A stretch of 64,000 nucleotides of DNA from Syngnathus acus (lineage: Eukaryota > Chordata > Actinopteri > Syngnathiformes > Syngnathidae): contig NC_051104.1 of the NCBI RefSeq assembly GCF_901709675.1, forward strand, positions 7,200,501-7,264,500, in the 5' to 3' direction. Position 1 is the first letter of the stretch. Each line of letters opens with the position of its first letter. Below, one piece after another: positions 1-9,306 of this stretch. The notes beneath the pieces are model-generated. The model was not told the origin of the DNA. It did not search any database and saw nothing but the letters and a program-made list of their open reading frames with translations. Made by a program: the position numbers and the translations under genes.

Positions 1-1728
1 GTGGGAGCCTGTAACTAAGAGCTATGATTAGAGCACAATTACCCAAACCTATGACTTAATTAGTTTCATTTAATTCCACTGATTACTCCCTAAGTTACTG
101 AATTGACATTTGATGAAAGACATTTTTTGGGACTAAATGTTGGTGTGCAGAGCCTGCAGGGGGAAGCAGAGCGCTGTGGACTTTTGCCTCAAGAAAGAAA
201 GCATGAGAAAGAGAGTCTGAGGGTGAGAGAGGAAAGTCAGGATGTTAATACAACACTCAGAGTTCAAAGAGTAAAGTATGTCATTATATACATTTTTTTT
301 TGTAAGCAGCAACTCTTCGACCCACCCACAGCGCCGTGCTTCTGCAGTGCAGAAAGTTTGTTGCCGTGGGCAAGGAGGCGGTTGCCATAGAAACTAACGC
401 ATGCTGCACTTTCTTCATTTGTCGGCATCTCGCCACTTAACTTTAACTCGGAAGAGAGAGAGAGAAAAAAATCAAACACGTGATAAACCCTTGGCTTCTG
501 TAATATTTTCTTACATGGAGCTGACCTTTTGTGTTCTTCTGATCCTCAACTTTCCTCCTCATCTGTCATGTAAACAGGGCTCGCCATCACTCCACCTCCC
601 TTTGCCCCATCTGTCCATCTGGGCGAGATTGGTTTGGGCAGGTGCTCCCCTGACTACAACGCTTCAGTGGCCGCAGCTGATGTGAAATTTACCCACTAGC
701 CACCTGCTTGACGTCCATCAGTGTGACTCATGGAGGGAACAGTTCGAGCGGGGGTTTTATTGATGGAGTGCAACTATGGCTCTACACACCAACTTTTTTT
801 GTGGACAAAGAGAAGAGTAAAAATGAGCCATTTTCCTTTTAAACCCACTTACCATACACATTTTTTCCTTTCTCTCTTTAGAACAGGGGCGTCAAACTCA
901 TTTTTTTCACGGGCCGCATTGTAGTCATAGGTTCTTTCGGAGGGCCATTATGACTGTCAACCCAAGTAAATGTATGAGCACCTCATATTATATACAGTAA
1001 AAGCTACAAAACAAACTGACAAATAACTCGTTTTCAAATCAGACCAGTAAAAACGGGTCAAATATTAAAAAAGAAAAAAGATATCATTAAAAGTGAAGAC
1101 AATTTGCAATTCTAGTAACGACACAAATTTGATGCACGATTTGTCTTCGCCGGGCCACATAAAATGATGTGGCGGGCCGTATCTGGCCCTCGGGCCTTGA
1201 GTTTGACACCCGTGCTTTAGAATATGACTCCATATCCTGTGGCGCAACCGAGTGAGGAAGTACACAACAGCCTAGAGATAATACTATATATATCAGTAAC
1301 TTATTTATTTATTTTTTGAATCTCACTTTGAGGAGATAACTGTTGAAAAAAAATTCACTGCATTTCTCCAGATATGCCTATCAAAAGTCAGCATTATTAT
1401 CTTGGCGGAGGCAGATATATATATATATATATTTATTTAGTTTGCTCAGGTGTATCTAATGCTATGGATGGTGAGTGCATATAATTGAGTGTGACCAAAA
1501 AAACATGCATAAAATTACTGAACTGATGGTAGAGCTCTCTGCTGTGCAGCGGTTGTCAGCTCTCATCAGCACACAACCTGATAATGCAGCCTGTGAATAT
1601 ACCATCTGCACCCAATTTAAACTATTTGCAAATGGGAACGGGAATTCACTATTACACTCGGAGGAAAAATAGTGTTGGACTATGTTAGAAGTGTTTGTGC
1701 ATTTTAGTTAGGCTTACCTACTGCTCAC
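1..1728 (-). other. dap: dap intron 2 (partial)
   Basis: This is sequence downstream (in transcript sense) of the dap exon 2 donor, and it runs off the window edge. No further dap exon was recognised, so the rest of the gene lies beyond position 1. It contains a hAT-type MITE (884-1214) and a short AT dinucleotide run at 1415-1432. Open frames here show no recognisable protein. Confidence 0.7.
884..1214. mobile_element. hAT-type MITE with perfect 8-bp target duplication
   Basis: The element is 331 bp long. Its terminal inverted repeats begin CAGGGGCGTCAAACTCA on the left and, read from the other end, CACGGGTGTCAAACTCA. An identical octamer CTTTAGAA flanks it at 876-883 and 1215-1222, the 8-bp duplication expected of hAT transposition. 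The inside contains the 'gggccgtatctggccctcggg' type of motif near the right end that is abundant in teleost repeats. It has no coding capacity, so it must have been moved by a transposase supplied in trans. Confidence 0.88.
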
Positions 1729-1817
1729 ATACTGCTCTTCATCGTCATCTTTTGGTGGGGGTTCCGGAACAGGAGTCGCCTGGTGCTTCTGCACTATCCT
1801 CATACCTCCGGCCTTGA
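1729..1817 (-). CDS. dap: dap exon 2 (death-associated protein 1)
   Basis: This 89-bp coding exon follows a CAG acceptor and ends at a GTGAGC donor. It completes the split Val codon from exon 1 and reads VKAGGMRIVQKH, the most conserved block of DAP, followed by an acidic stretch (PPPKDDDEEQY). DAP1 is a small proline-rich cytosolic phosphoprotein, first found as a mediator of interferon-gamma-induced death and later as an mTOR substrate that restrains autophagy. The identification rests on this block plus the exon 1 sequence. The acidic/proline part differs from the mammalian sequence but has similar length. Later exons, including the second mTOR phosphosite known in mammals, lie outside the window. 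Confidence 0.9.
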
Positions 1818-2649
1818 CTGCAACATGAACATGTTTCAGGAAGACATTTTTAGTCATGAGGGGGAGTGAATAGTTCATCCTGTGGGCTGCAACACATGTT
1901 AAAAAACGTCGCTTATCCAATCACAAATCTTACAGCGTCGGTGACGACGTTTACATGCAGCAGGGCTCGAGAGTGCCTGCAATTTGCTTGCACAGGCGCC
2001 TTCCCTAATTTCAAAATGGAAACTGAAAAAAATGGAGTTTGCTAATTCAAGTTGCTGCTGAGTGAGCACCACTTTGACCATGTTTAAGAATGTACCACTC
2101 ACTGAGAAGGGAGAAAGTGTTTCTTTAAAATCATAGCATGTGCATTGCAGCAATTCGTACTTGACAATGACCTTTGAACTCAAAAGAGCTGACATTGGAA
2201 TGTCACCTTATCTGACTGTGTTATCAGTGCAGCTGCTGAGGCCGCCGTGGCCTGTCCACGTACACGTTCTGTCTGTCTGTCTGACCACGGACCTGGCTGC
2301 TTACTGACCTCCACGTCATCACTGCAACAGTGTCACTACGCTCTTGTCACACGTATCTAAATAATAAAGTGATGATTACAAATGCGTGCTGTGATTTGAG
2401 ACGTTCATGTGGCATCACTCGTCCTTCTGGTTGTAAAAACACGGGAGAGATAAGGAATGCATAGGGTGCACAACTGAGTGAATTGTCGACCACGAACACA
2501 AAACTAAGGTTGTCATTTGTTGATAAGTGATTTGTTTTCACGGGTATGTGGCTATTTAAGTGCATTAAAGCACATTACACACAAGTAGAAACAATAGGCC
2601 ATGAGAAGCAGCATAGACTGTAAATAAAAACAACCAGTAGTAGCTTTAC
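1818..2649 (-). other. dap: dap intron 1
   Basis: This 832-bp phase-1 intron lies between the dap first and second coding exons. The donor GTAAAG is next to 2650 and the acceptor TTGCAG is next to 1817. No repeat or RNA gene is recognisable in it. The open frames on either strand look like chance. Confidence 0.85.
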
Positions 2650-2704
2650 CTGCTGGAGGGTGTCCACCCCTGGTTTCGATCTTTTCTTTCGGTGGAGACG
2701 ACAT
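2650..2704 (-). CDS. dap: dap exon 1 with start codon
   Basis: The first coding exon begins at the ATG (bases 2704-2702). It encodes MSSPPKEKIETRGGHPPA plus the first base of a Val codon, then a GTAAAG donor. MSSPP at the start and GHPPAVKAGGMRIVQKH across the junction are diagnostic of DAP1. Ser3, an mTOR phosphorylation site in the mammalian protein, is present. This ATG was chosen over an in-frame one 30 bp upstream (2734) because the upstream residues do not match DAP, whereas MSSPP does. The gene is co-oriented with ctnnd2 and starts about 5.4 kb beyond the ctnnd2 stop codon, matching vertebrate gene order. Confidence 0.92.
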
Positions 2705-2900
2705 ACTTGAGGTTCTAAAGTATGTCGATGACAAATCACAGCATACACTTGAACCTTCTCGCTTTATTCTGGCCTGAATTCAAGACGGAACTCCAGTCCA
2801 GAGTCGTCAACGTGGCTTTTTCCTGAGGATTGTTTAGGAACGATGCGTCATGACGTCACGTGTTCAGCGTGCGTCATGACGTACGACGTATATTTGATAA
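2705..2900 (-). promoter_or_regulatory. dap: Putative dap 5' UTR and core promoter
   Basis: This is the sequence immediately upstream of the dap start codon. It is richer in CpG than its surroundings and contains clustered CRE/E-box motifs at 2844-2882. No convincing TATA box is seen, which fits a housekeeping-type promoter. The transcription start cannot be fixed from sequence alone. Confidence 0.6.
2844..2882. promoter_or_regulatory. Duplicated CRE palindrome with overlapping CACGTG E-box
   Basis: The 13-mer TGCGTCATGACGT occurs twice, at 2844-2856 and 2870-2882. Each copy contains the 10-bp palindrome CGTCATGACG. The first runs into a full CRE, TGACGTCA (2851-2858), which overlaps a CACGTG E-box (2857-2862), giving GTCACGTG, the core recognised by USF/TFE-type bHLH factors. 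The cluster lies about 140-180 bp upstream of the dap ATG. ATF/CREB and USF/TFE binding is inferred from motif identity. Confidence 0.6.
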
Positions 2901-5900
2901 AACTTTATTGACAGAAAAAGAGTAAAGCAATACAAGGAAAAAACATTTTCTATATTTAATGAGAAAGTGTTAAAGTCCGTGTCGCAGCACTTTTAAATCC
3001 ACGTTAAAAAATTTGCAGATATTAAACATAGTAAATATTTTCTAAATTTTTTTCTTTCATTGGATGTTCATTTTAGTAAGCTACTTTTTATTTCTTTACT
3101 TTGCTTTTTAGTGTCTAATTCTTTTGTTTGTATATGCTTTTAAAAATTGCACTTGTAATGTGAAGCACATTGTAAATGTTTTAATCACATTGAATTACCT
3201 TTGGTATGAAATGCACTATATTGCCTTACTTGCGTTTTATTCTGTCTCAGCATCAGCTTAAAGTAGTCCATGAATTAAAAGACATGTACCATTGAATACA
3301 GCTGAAAATTGCACGGCACAGCGTTAGTGGCAGTCTTGACAAAATATTGGGCCGAAATTGGAAGAAGACTGTCCCCTGAGGAGAGTGCTGACACCAAATC
3401 AAAAGGCCAGTGGTTCACATACAGGTCAGGACAATGAATTGGGAACAGTGTTCTATTATGTGCTAGTAATTTTAAAACTAAAACTCTGATTCAACAAGAC
3501 AAGTTGATTATGATGTGATTTTTACTGACAACACATCAGCAGGGAATACGTCAAGCAGAGAGAGACATTACTTTTAAACTTACCGATACAGTCAGTCAGC
3601 ACTGAGTGACACATCCATCTGGCACTTTCTCATTAATCATGTACAGTAAACATGTCCACCAAAGAAATCGTACTTTACACAATATAGAGCGTTGAGGAAA
3701 AGCTTGCATTGAGGATTACATGACATTAGCCACAATTCTTTGCTGACTCCCATGAAAATCGCATTGACAATTGTGTTCATGTAGAAGAAAAGTAGCACTT
3801 GAATTCATTTTACTCTCCAGATGTGAGCACTTTGTGCCCTGTGGGAATGGTCTGTAATGTCCTTGAAGCAGAAAAATAACACAGAGCTCCATCTAAAGCT
3901 CCACCATTACCTCTGCTTTCCTTTATGTGCCATTTTGGGCACTCCCTCCATGTTCTCCTTTACCTTTTCCCCTCAGATGTCATATAAAGAGTTGCGACTC
4001 AGAGCGGAGAGCAGTCATTTACTCAAGAGTGTAACTCCATGGTGCACATTAAAGCAGCTCAGGGTGGAATCCTTTTCAGAAGTCAGCGATCTCAACACCT
4101 GCCCATGGTTGATAACTGCGTGTGTCGGGGCCTTGGAGAGGAGGGGCACTCGGTCGACGTCTTGGAGAGAGACAGAATGAGGACGTCACAGGTGAATGCT
4201 TTTGCTCAAGCTGACAGGTTCATGCACCCGCATGCACGTGCTCCCTCAAATGCACGAAATCACGCCTTGGACAGGCATGCACCATGAGGGGTACACGCAC
4301 AGCCACACACACCCATCTCTGCAGGAGACAGCTGGCTTTCCTGCAGCATGACTTACATGCATGAAGAGCCATGTTTGGAAAAATATTTGGAATCGAGTCA
4401 ACTGAGTGCTTGTCTCTAAAGAATGGAGAGCTAGACCATAAAGGGTGGTTATTAAACGGAATATGCTGGCAATCAAAAGTAATTACCTGGTGTGAATACC
4501 GTCGCTCCAAACAGCAATCTTAAACGTCATCGAAACAATAGAGAGAAATTGCACTCAGCCTCACACCCCCATACACACATTAAACTTACCTCTTGTTGAC
4601 AGTGAAGAGCCAATAACAGCCTCATTTTTAAAGCTATCTCCTGTTTTGTTGGGAATTTTCATTTCCTTCAAGCTTTTCGGTTTAATCATCCCCAGAACGG
4701 AACCAACGGCAACAAAAAAAAACAAATCATGAAACAAAACACAGCATTGACAAACAGCAGTGCAAAGCTAATAGTCAATATTAACACTTCATCTCGGCAA
4801 ATGTCTGCTCATAAATGCTAACCACATGCTGTTTCAGATCTGCTGAATGCATAAATAAGTGCTCCTCATTCCACCTTAAAGGTGCTGCTGATCAAAGGCT
4901 GTCGGTGTTGCTTCCAAGTGTCAAGAAAAAAATAAAAATGCAGAAGATGCACATCTAAGGGGGTCGTCTGGGTGAAAACCTAAGAGCGAAAAATGTTTGA
5001 AGCAGAAACCTTTTAACGAGAACGGTGGGGAAAAAAGGCAAAAGTTCTACATGACTCAAGAGTGCCCAATTTCTGCAGCCGGCTCGTACGAGAACATGTA
5101 GCATCCTATTTGAACTCAAATATTAACCGGTTAAGTCTAGTTTTGGCTTTAGTGCTTCCTTTAAAATTTGAAAACCACTTTTGCAGCAAAAAAAAAAAAA
5201 GAACTTGTCATTATTTGTTCAGTTTTTCTGTCAACCATGATTAAAGAATAAGCATTGCTGTATCGAGGGTAAGTCTGTCACCATGGTAATTTGGGCCTTG
5301 TTATTAGCAGCATCTCTCGGACCGCAACGCAGAGCTGTCACTCCACGCCAGCATCAAAGTGAAATATAAGCTCTCCCATCGTGTTCCGACATGGCTAACT
5401 GCCATGCCGCGTAAGTATATTAGGTTTTTATCAGAGGAAGCAACAGTGATATACAAAGCACAGTCACATTAAATGTTCCCACAAAGCCTGTCAGTCAAGC
5501 TCCCATTAATTATGTTTTGGAGCTGATCAAGATGTTAACAGTGCTGCTTGATGGAAGAATCTGTCCAAAGGCAATGCAAAATGACATTACTGTATTTAGA
5601 CACGGACCATGATGTTTCACCATATCTACATCGGTTAACAACTATTGAGACTTTCAAAGTCCTAGACTTTGGAATCTGAGAAGGAATGTCACAGTGACCT
5701 CAGCTGTTCATGACACAACTGGAGGAAATAAATTGATTGTGAAATTCACCCACCAGACCGTTTTCTCTCCAAATAAGCCAAATATATTATTATTATTATT
5801 ATTATTATTACATAGTTTTATTTATTATTTTATTATTAACAGTTCATTTCTGCACCACGGCAAGCACAAAAACACGATGCAATTCCTCTTTGACATTGTT

Positions 5901-6053
5901 AAACTGAAAATTAGTACTTGTAAATGAGACCAATTTTACAAACCTCTTATTTTATATAATTGGATTCTGTACCTAATAATTATCTTGTTGTGGTGAGCAC
6001 ATGCATATTTATGAAATTTGCCTAGCAACTCGTAACAGTGAACAGCAAACACT
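2901..6053. other. Intergenic DNA between dap promoter and ctnnd2 3' region
   Basis: No gene with recognisable homology is present on either strand. The DNA is AT-rich with short homopolymer runs. An ATT trinucleotide microsatellite occupies 5786-5810. Several TTTATT motifs near 5817-5835 and 6075 (AATAAA on the minus strand) could be distal polyadenylation signals of a long ctnnd2 3' UTR. Confidence 0.6.
5786..5810. repeat. (ATT)n microsatellite
   Basis: This is an uninterrupted run of ATT trinucleotides, followed by imperfect TTTATT repeats to about 5835. Confidence 0.9.
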
Positions 6054-6152
6054 GGCTATGTTTACACGGATGCATTTATTGGGATTAAAAAGCCTGATCG
6101 GAATAAAAATGCTTCATGTTCAGAAAGAAATTTCAGCCATGTAAACGTAGCC
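6054..6152. mobile_element. Short palindromic MITE (99 bp)
   Basis: The ends form an imperfect inverted repeat: GGCTATGTTTACACGG on the left and CCATGTAAACGTAGCC on the right, two mismatches over 16 bases. The trinucleotide ACT flanks both sides (6051-6053 and 6153-6155), so a 3-bp target duplication is possible. There is no coding capacity. The superfamily is uncertain: a 3-bp duplication would suit PIF/Harbinger, but ACT is not its usual TWA target. Confidence 0.6.
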
Positions 6153-6155
6153 ACT

Positions 6156-7799
6156 TTTAGGTGATCTTTTAGCTTGGCTTTGACCAGCTAGTGGAAAAGA
6201 GCAGCTCTTGGAAAAGTAGTATAAGTGCACCAATCTTTCTCCACCACTTCAACTCACATAAAAAGACTCAATGACATCTTTGGAAAGAGTCTTTTTTTTT
6301 AATTATGATTTCTCCTTGTGTTCAAGTACGGTCCTTTCTCAGCAGGGTCATTTAAGAAGCATGGATACACAACAACACACAACTCGCACCAGAGCCTGAG
6401 CATCTTCAGGTAGGATTTCTCTTTAGTTCCATCCAGGGGAAGGACGGGCGGGCGGGCGGGCGGGCGGGCGGGCGGGGCGCCAGGGAGCCGCAGTTTCCAC
6501 GATTAGAGCAAATGAACTAAAGTTCTGTTTGTACACCAAGTCATGTTTTTTTTTTTTTTTCCCTCTGCAATCATTGGTTGCGCTTCAGTGACACGGATAT
6601 CTGCACATAAAAATTCTATATTTATATTCATATATTTATAGATTTATCATTCTATATTAACAATTCATTCTAGTGATTTGACCGTGATTAGCAAAACCAG
6701 ACTGACTGTCGGTAGGAATGCCTTGCGTGGACACTGTTTTGTACAGAAACCCACACCCGCGCACACAGACACACAACAGAGGCATACGCACACTACTTCA
6801 CACATGCATGCATAAATACGCTCACCCGAGTTAATGTGTCTACGCACAGGCCACGCATTCTGTCACCGCCGACATGCACACAAATGCACACTCATCCCCA
6901 CGCGCGCCCACATTTACTCAGCTGACACCAAGGACAGCAGCTCTGCACTGCACATCTAAGGGAAGTTACCCACAGTTCCCAGCAATATCCAGATCAGCCA
7001 CAAAAAAGTTACAAACTGCAGAGCGAGACATCCAGTCAGTGTCTGGAAACCGAGACAGAAAGTCCCTTTAAAGTCATCCAGGGGTCAAAGTTTGGCAAGC
7101 TTATCTTGTCCTTTGTCACTTTAGTTTACATTGGCTTGTACAATATTTACTCCCGACGAAGTGATGACGCTCCCCGCTAAAGACAAGACGAACCTTCCCA
7201 AACACACACACTGTGCTTGGAAATGTTTTTTTTTTCTTTCTTTTTTAGGCAGTGAAAAAGCACTTCTTGCTTCGGAATTGAACAACTCTCTGCACGTGTG
7301 CATTTCCATTTTGCACCAGAATATTCAATTGGATGAAGGTCGACAATCACAAATACTGCAAAGCTGAGATTGTGCCGAAGTCTGCCTCTTGTGTTAGTTT
7401 CAATATTTTTTTTCGACTGCTTTTCTCTTAAAAACAAATGCATGGGGGGGAAAAAAGTGTGCGCACAGTTACATCAGCAATACATAAAATGACATCTTGA
7501 AAAATCTAAAAAAGTAGAAAAAAAGAATGACATTCCTTTAAAATAAATCGAGACGCAAAGCAGGGGTTCGAATCAGTGCTACGTTTAGATGAAGTGGGAA
7601 AGACCCACCTTTCTCCTCATGTGCTTCCATTTTTCCTGACCTCCTCCAGAAGCCTCGTGCAAGTCATCCTCTCCAGCTCTCGCAGCCTTCAACTAAAGGT
7701 CACGACTCCTCCCGCGAATAAAAGCCTTTACTCATTCCATCGCCATTATACAGTCATCCCTCGCTTGTCTCTTCTTCTTTAGTCATCTCCCTTTCTTTG
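6156..7799. other. Intergenic or distal ctnnd2 3' UTR; no coding feature seen
   Basis: No recognisable protein is encoded. The stretch contains a CGGG tetranucleotide tract (6445-6479), a poly-T run (about 6547-6560) and CA-rich patches around 6740-6920. A long 3' UTR of ctnnd2 could extend through here, but the transcript end cannot be set from sequence. Confidence 0.5.
6445..6479. repeat. (CGGG)n tetranucleotide repeat
   Basis: About eight consecutive CGGG units sit in otherwise AT-rich DNA. The + strand has more than four GGG runs with one-base loops, a strong G-quadruplex pattern. The minus (ctnnd2 sense) strand is the C-rich one. Confidence 0.92.
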
Positions 7800-8129
7800 C
7801 TTTCTTTCTCTATTTATTCTGCCCACTGTGTTTTTGGCTCTTTGCACGCCTTGCACTCACTCAGTTGAGCGGGGCTGAGACTCAAGACAAAGTGAGCTGT
7901 GGTTAAACAAAAAAAAAAAGAAAGAAAAAAAATGCATGCACATGCACTGTTTGTCACTTGACCTGACGACTACTCTTTCTTGCTTTTTGTTTTGAGAGAG
8001 CATAAATAGTCCTTGTCAGGGTGTTCAAGACTACTATGCAAACTTGATGTGCTTGGAAAAAAAAAAATCCCCTCCACATACAGAGACATTTTGAAATCAT
8101 CATCATCAACATCATCATCCTCAGTCTAA
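7800..8129 (-). other. ctnnd2: Proximal 3' UTR of ctnnd2 (extent uncertain)
   Basis: This is the sequence directly after the ctnnd2 stop codon in transcript sense. It starts with a GAT/ATG trinucleotide-rich stretch (8096-8120) and contains one canonical AATAAA on the minus strand (TTTATT at 7813-7818), the nearest candidate polyadenylation signal. Use of that site rather than more distal ones is inference. Confidence 0.45.
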
Positions 8130-8534
8130 TTAGACCCATGAGTCAGGCGAGGCTGGATAGTGGCTGGTCTCGTAGTTCAGTTCGCTGTACGGCCGCGAGG
8201 CTGAATAGAAGTCTACATAGTTGCCAGTGGACTTGAGGCCCAGATGCATGCGCAGGTCCTCCCGGGGGTCCCGGGGAGGCCCGGCGGTGCTGGGAGGCTG
8301 CTGGGGTTGGGCCTGTGCTTGGACCTGCGGCTGGGGCTGGGTCGGCGGAGGCGGTCCCTGTTCCTCAAAGTAAGCCTCGTCGAAGCTCCTGCTCTGGCTG
8401 TGAGGGGGCGGCTGTGGAGGCAGAGGTTGGGGGAAGGAGGGAGGGGGTGGGTAGTGGTCGTAGTCTTTTAGCATGGCTGTTGACGGACTGTCCTGTTGAG
8501 GCTGCGGGGGTATAGTGCAGGGCTGAACTGGGGC
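8130..8534 (-). CDS. ctnnd2: ctnnd2 last coding exon (e14): C-terminal tail with PDZ-binding motif
   Basis: This 134-residue terminal exon follows an AACAG acceptor in phase 0 and ends at TAA (8132-8130). The last 39 residues (from [17 protein letters not shown] to SPDSWV) match the delta-catenin C-terminus. The final DSWV is a class PDZ ligand known in this family to bind proteins such as Erbin and PSD-95-type scaffolds. Between KDYDHY (residues 23-28) and that block lies a long Pro/Gln-rich segment (about residues 29-87) with PPPP runs and QPQPQ repeats. It is interrupted by a conserved-looking [10 protein letters not shown], the counterpart of the mammalian DESFFEDQ. The exon is roughly 45-50 residues longer than the human equivalent by recall. 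The exact C-terminus distinguishes CTNND2 from PKP4, ARVCF and p120. Confidence 0.95.
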   Translation of the reverse strand, partial: APVQPCTIPPQPQQDSPSTAMLKDYDHYPPPPSFPQPLPPQPPPHSQSRSFDEAYFEEQGPPPPTQPQPQVQAQAQPQQPPSTAGPPRDPREDLRMHLGLKSTGNYVDFYSASRPYSELNYETSHYPASPDSWV

Positions 8535-8842
8535 CTGTTGAGGATGCAAGGGGTCGTGGGTGGTTGAAGAGCAGCAAAGGAGGGAGGTGGAAGGTGAGGT
8601 GATGGGAGAAAAGGCTTTCAGGCAGTGGAGATAAACACCAAAGGAAAAGAGTGGTGGCCACATGCTGCATATTCATTTGAACATGCACATCTGTTGCATT
8701 GTGATACAAAATACATTTCAAAACAAATCTGTGAATGACGAGGTCTACTATATTGTCGTGTTGCTCTTCTGTTTGTGTTACATCTTTATTTGACAGGCTG
8801 TAGAAATGCATTCCAAAAAAAAAAATTGGACTATTAACTCAC
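8535..8842 (-). other. ctnnd2: ctnnd2 intron e13-e14
   Basis: This 308-bp phase-0 intron has donor GTGAGT next to 8843 and acceptor AACAG next to 8534. No other feature is seen in it. Confidence 0.85.
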
Positions 8843-8913
8843 CTGAATTGGCTTGATATCATCACTGCTAGTCAGGTATGAGTTTCGGAACAATGTTGAT
8901 GTTCCACAGGACA
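8843..8913 (-). CDS. ctnnd2: ctnnd2 coding exon e13
   Basis: This 71-bp exon runs from a TTAAG acceptor to a CAG/GTGAGT donor. It completes a split Val codon and reads SCGTSTLFRNSYLTSSDDIKPIQ, whose core (STL-RNSY, then DDIK) matches the delta-catenin tail. It is small and in the C-terminal tail, and the acceptor is weak (few pyrimidines), so alternative inclusion is possible. Skipping it would shift the frame (71 is not a multiple of 3). Confidence 0.85.
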
Positions 8914-9174
8914 CTTAAATGGGAAAAAAACAGATTATTAATGACATTTACGTGCGGAGTGCCTAAAAAGATGAAAAACATTTCATTCCTATACACCTCA
9001 AGGAACTAAGACGAAAAGAAACAGAGCAAAGATGCTAAAAGAGAGAAAAGTGATTACGTACGAACAAAACAAAAACACAAAGAGCTTTCTAAAAAACCGA
9101 CAACAATGCGAGTGGCTGAAAAGAACGACCCGCAAAACACACACGCGTGCGCTCACACCGATACTCGTACACAC
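8914..9174 (-). other. ctnnd2: ctnnd2 intron e12-e13
   Basis: This is a 261-bp phase-1 intron. Its donor lies in a GTGTGTACG context next to 9175. No independent feature is seen. Confidence 0.8.
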
Positions 9175-9306
9175 CTGCCATGCCATCTTTCCGGGAAGTG
9201 TGCTCGCCTTTGTTGCTATGGAAACCGGCGTTGGTTGCCGTGGAATCGTAGTCCATCTTGCGTTCCTTTAGACTCACCATCTCTCTTGGAGAGGCCGGAG
9301 CGCTTG
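9175..9306 (-). CDS. ctnnd2: ctnnd2 coding exon e12
   Basis: This 132-bp exon begins after a CTTAG acceptor, completes the Ala codon split with e11, and encodes [20 protein letters not shown] and [12 protein letters not shown]. Each of these is a recognisable block of the delta-catenin tail after the arm repeats. The region is basic and serine-rich and lies just after the ninth arm repeat. The donor is CAG/GTGTGT, a usable but non-optimal site. Confidence 0.93.

Noticed and set aside
8244-8515. Plus-strand frames over the last ctnnd2 exon
   Set aside because: They are antisense shadows of the Pro/Gln-rich coding sequence (GC-rich, few stops).
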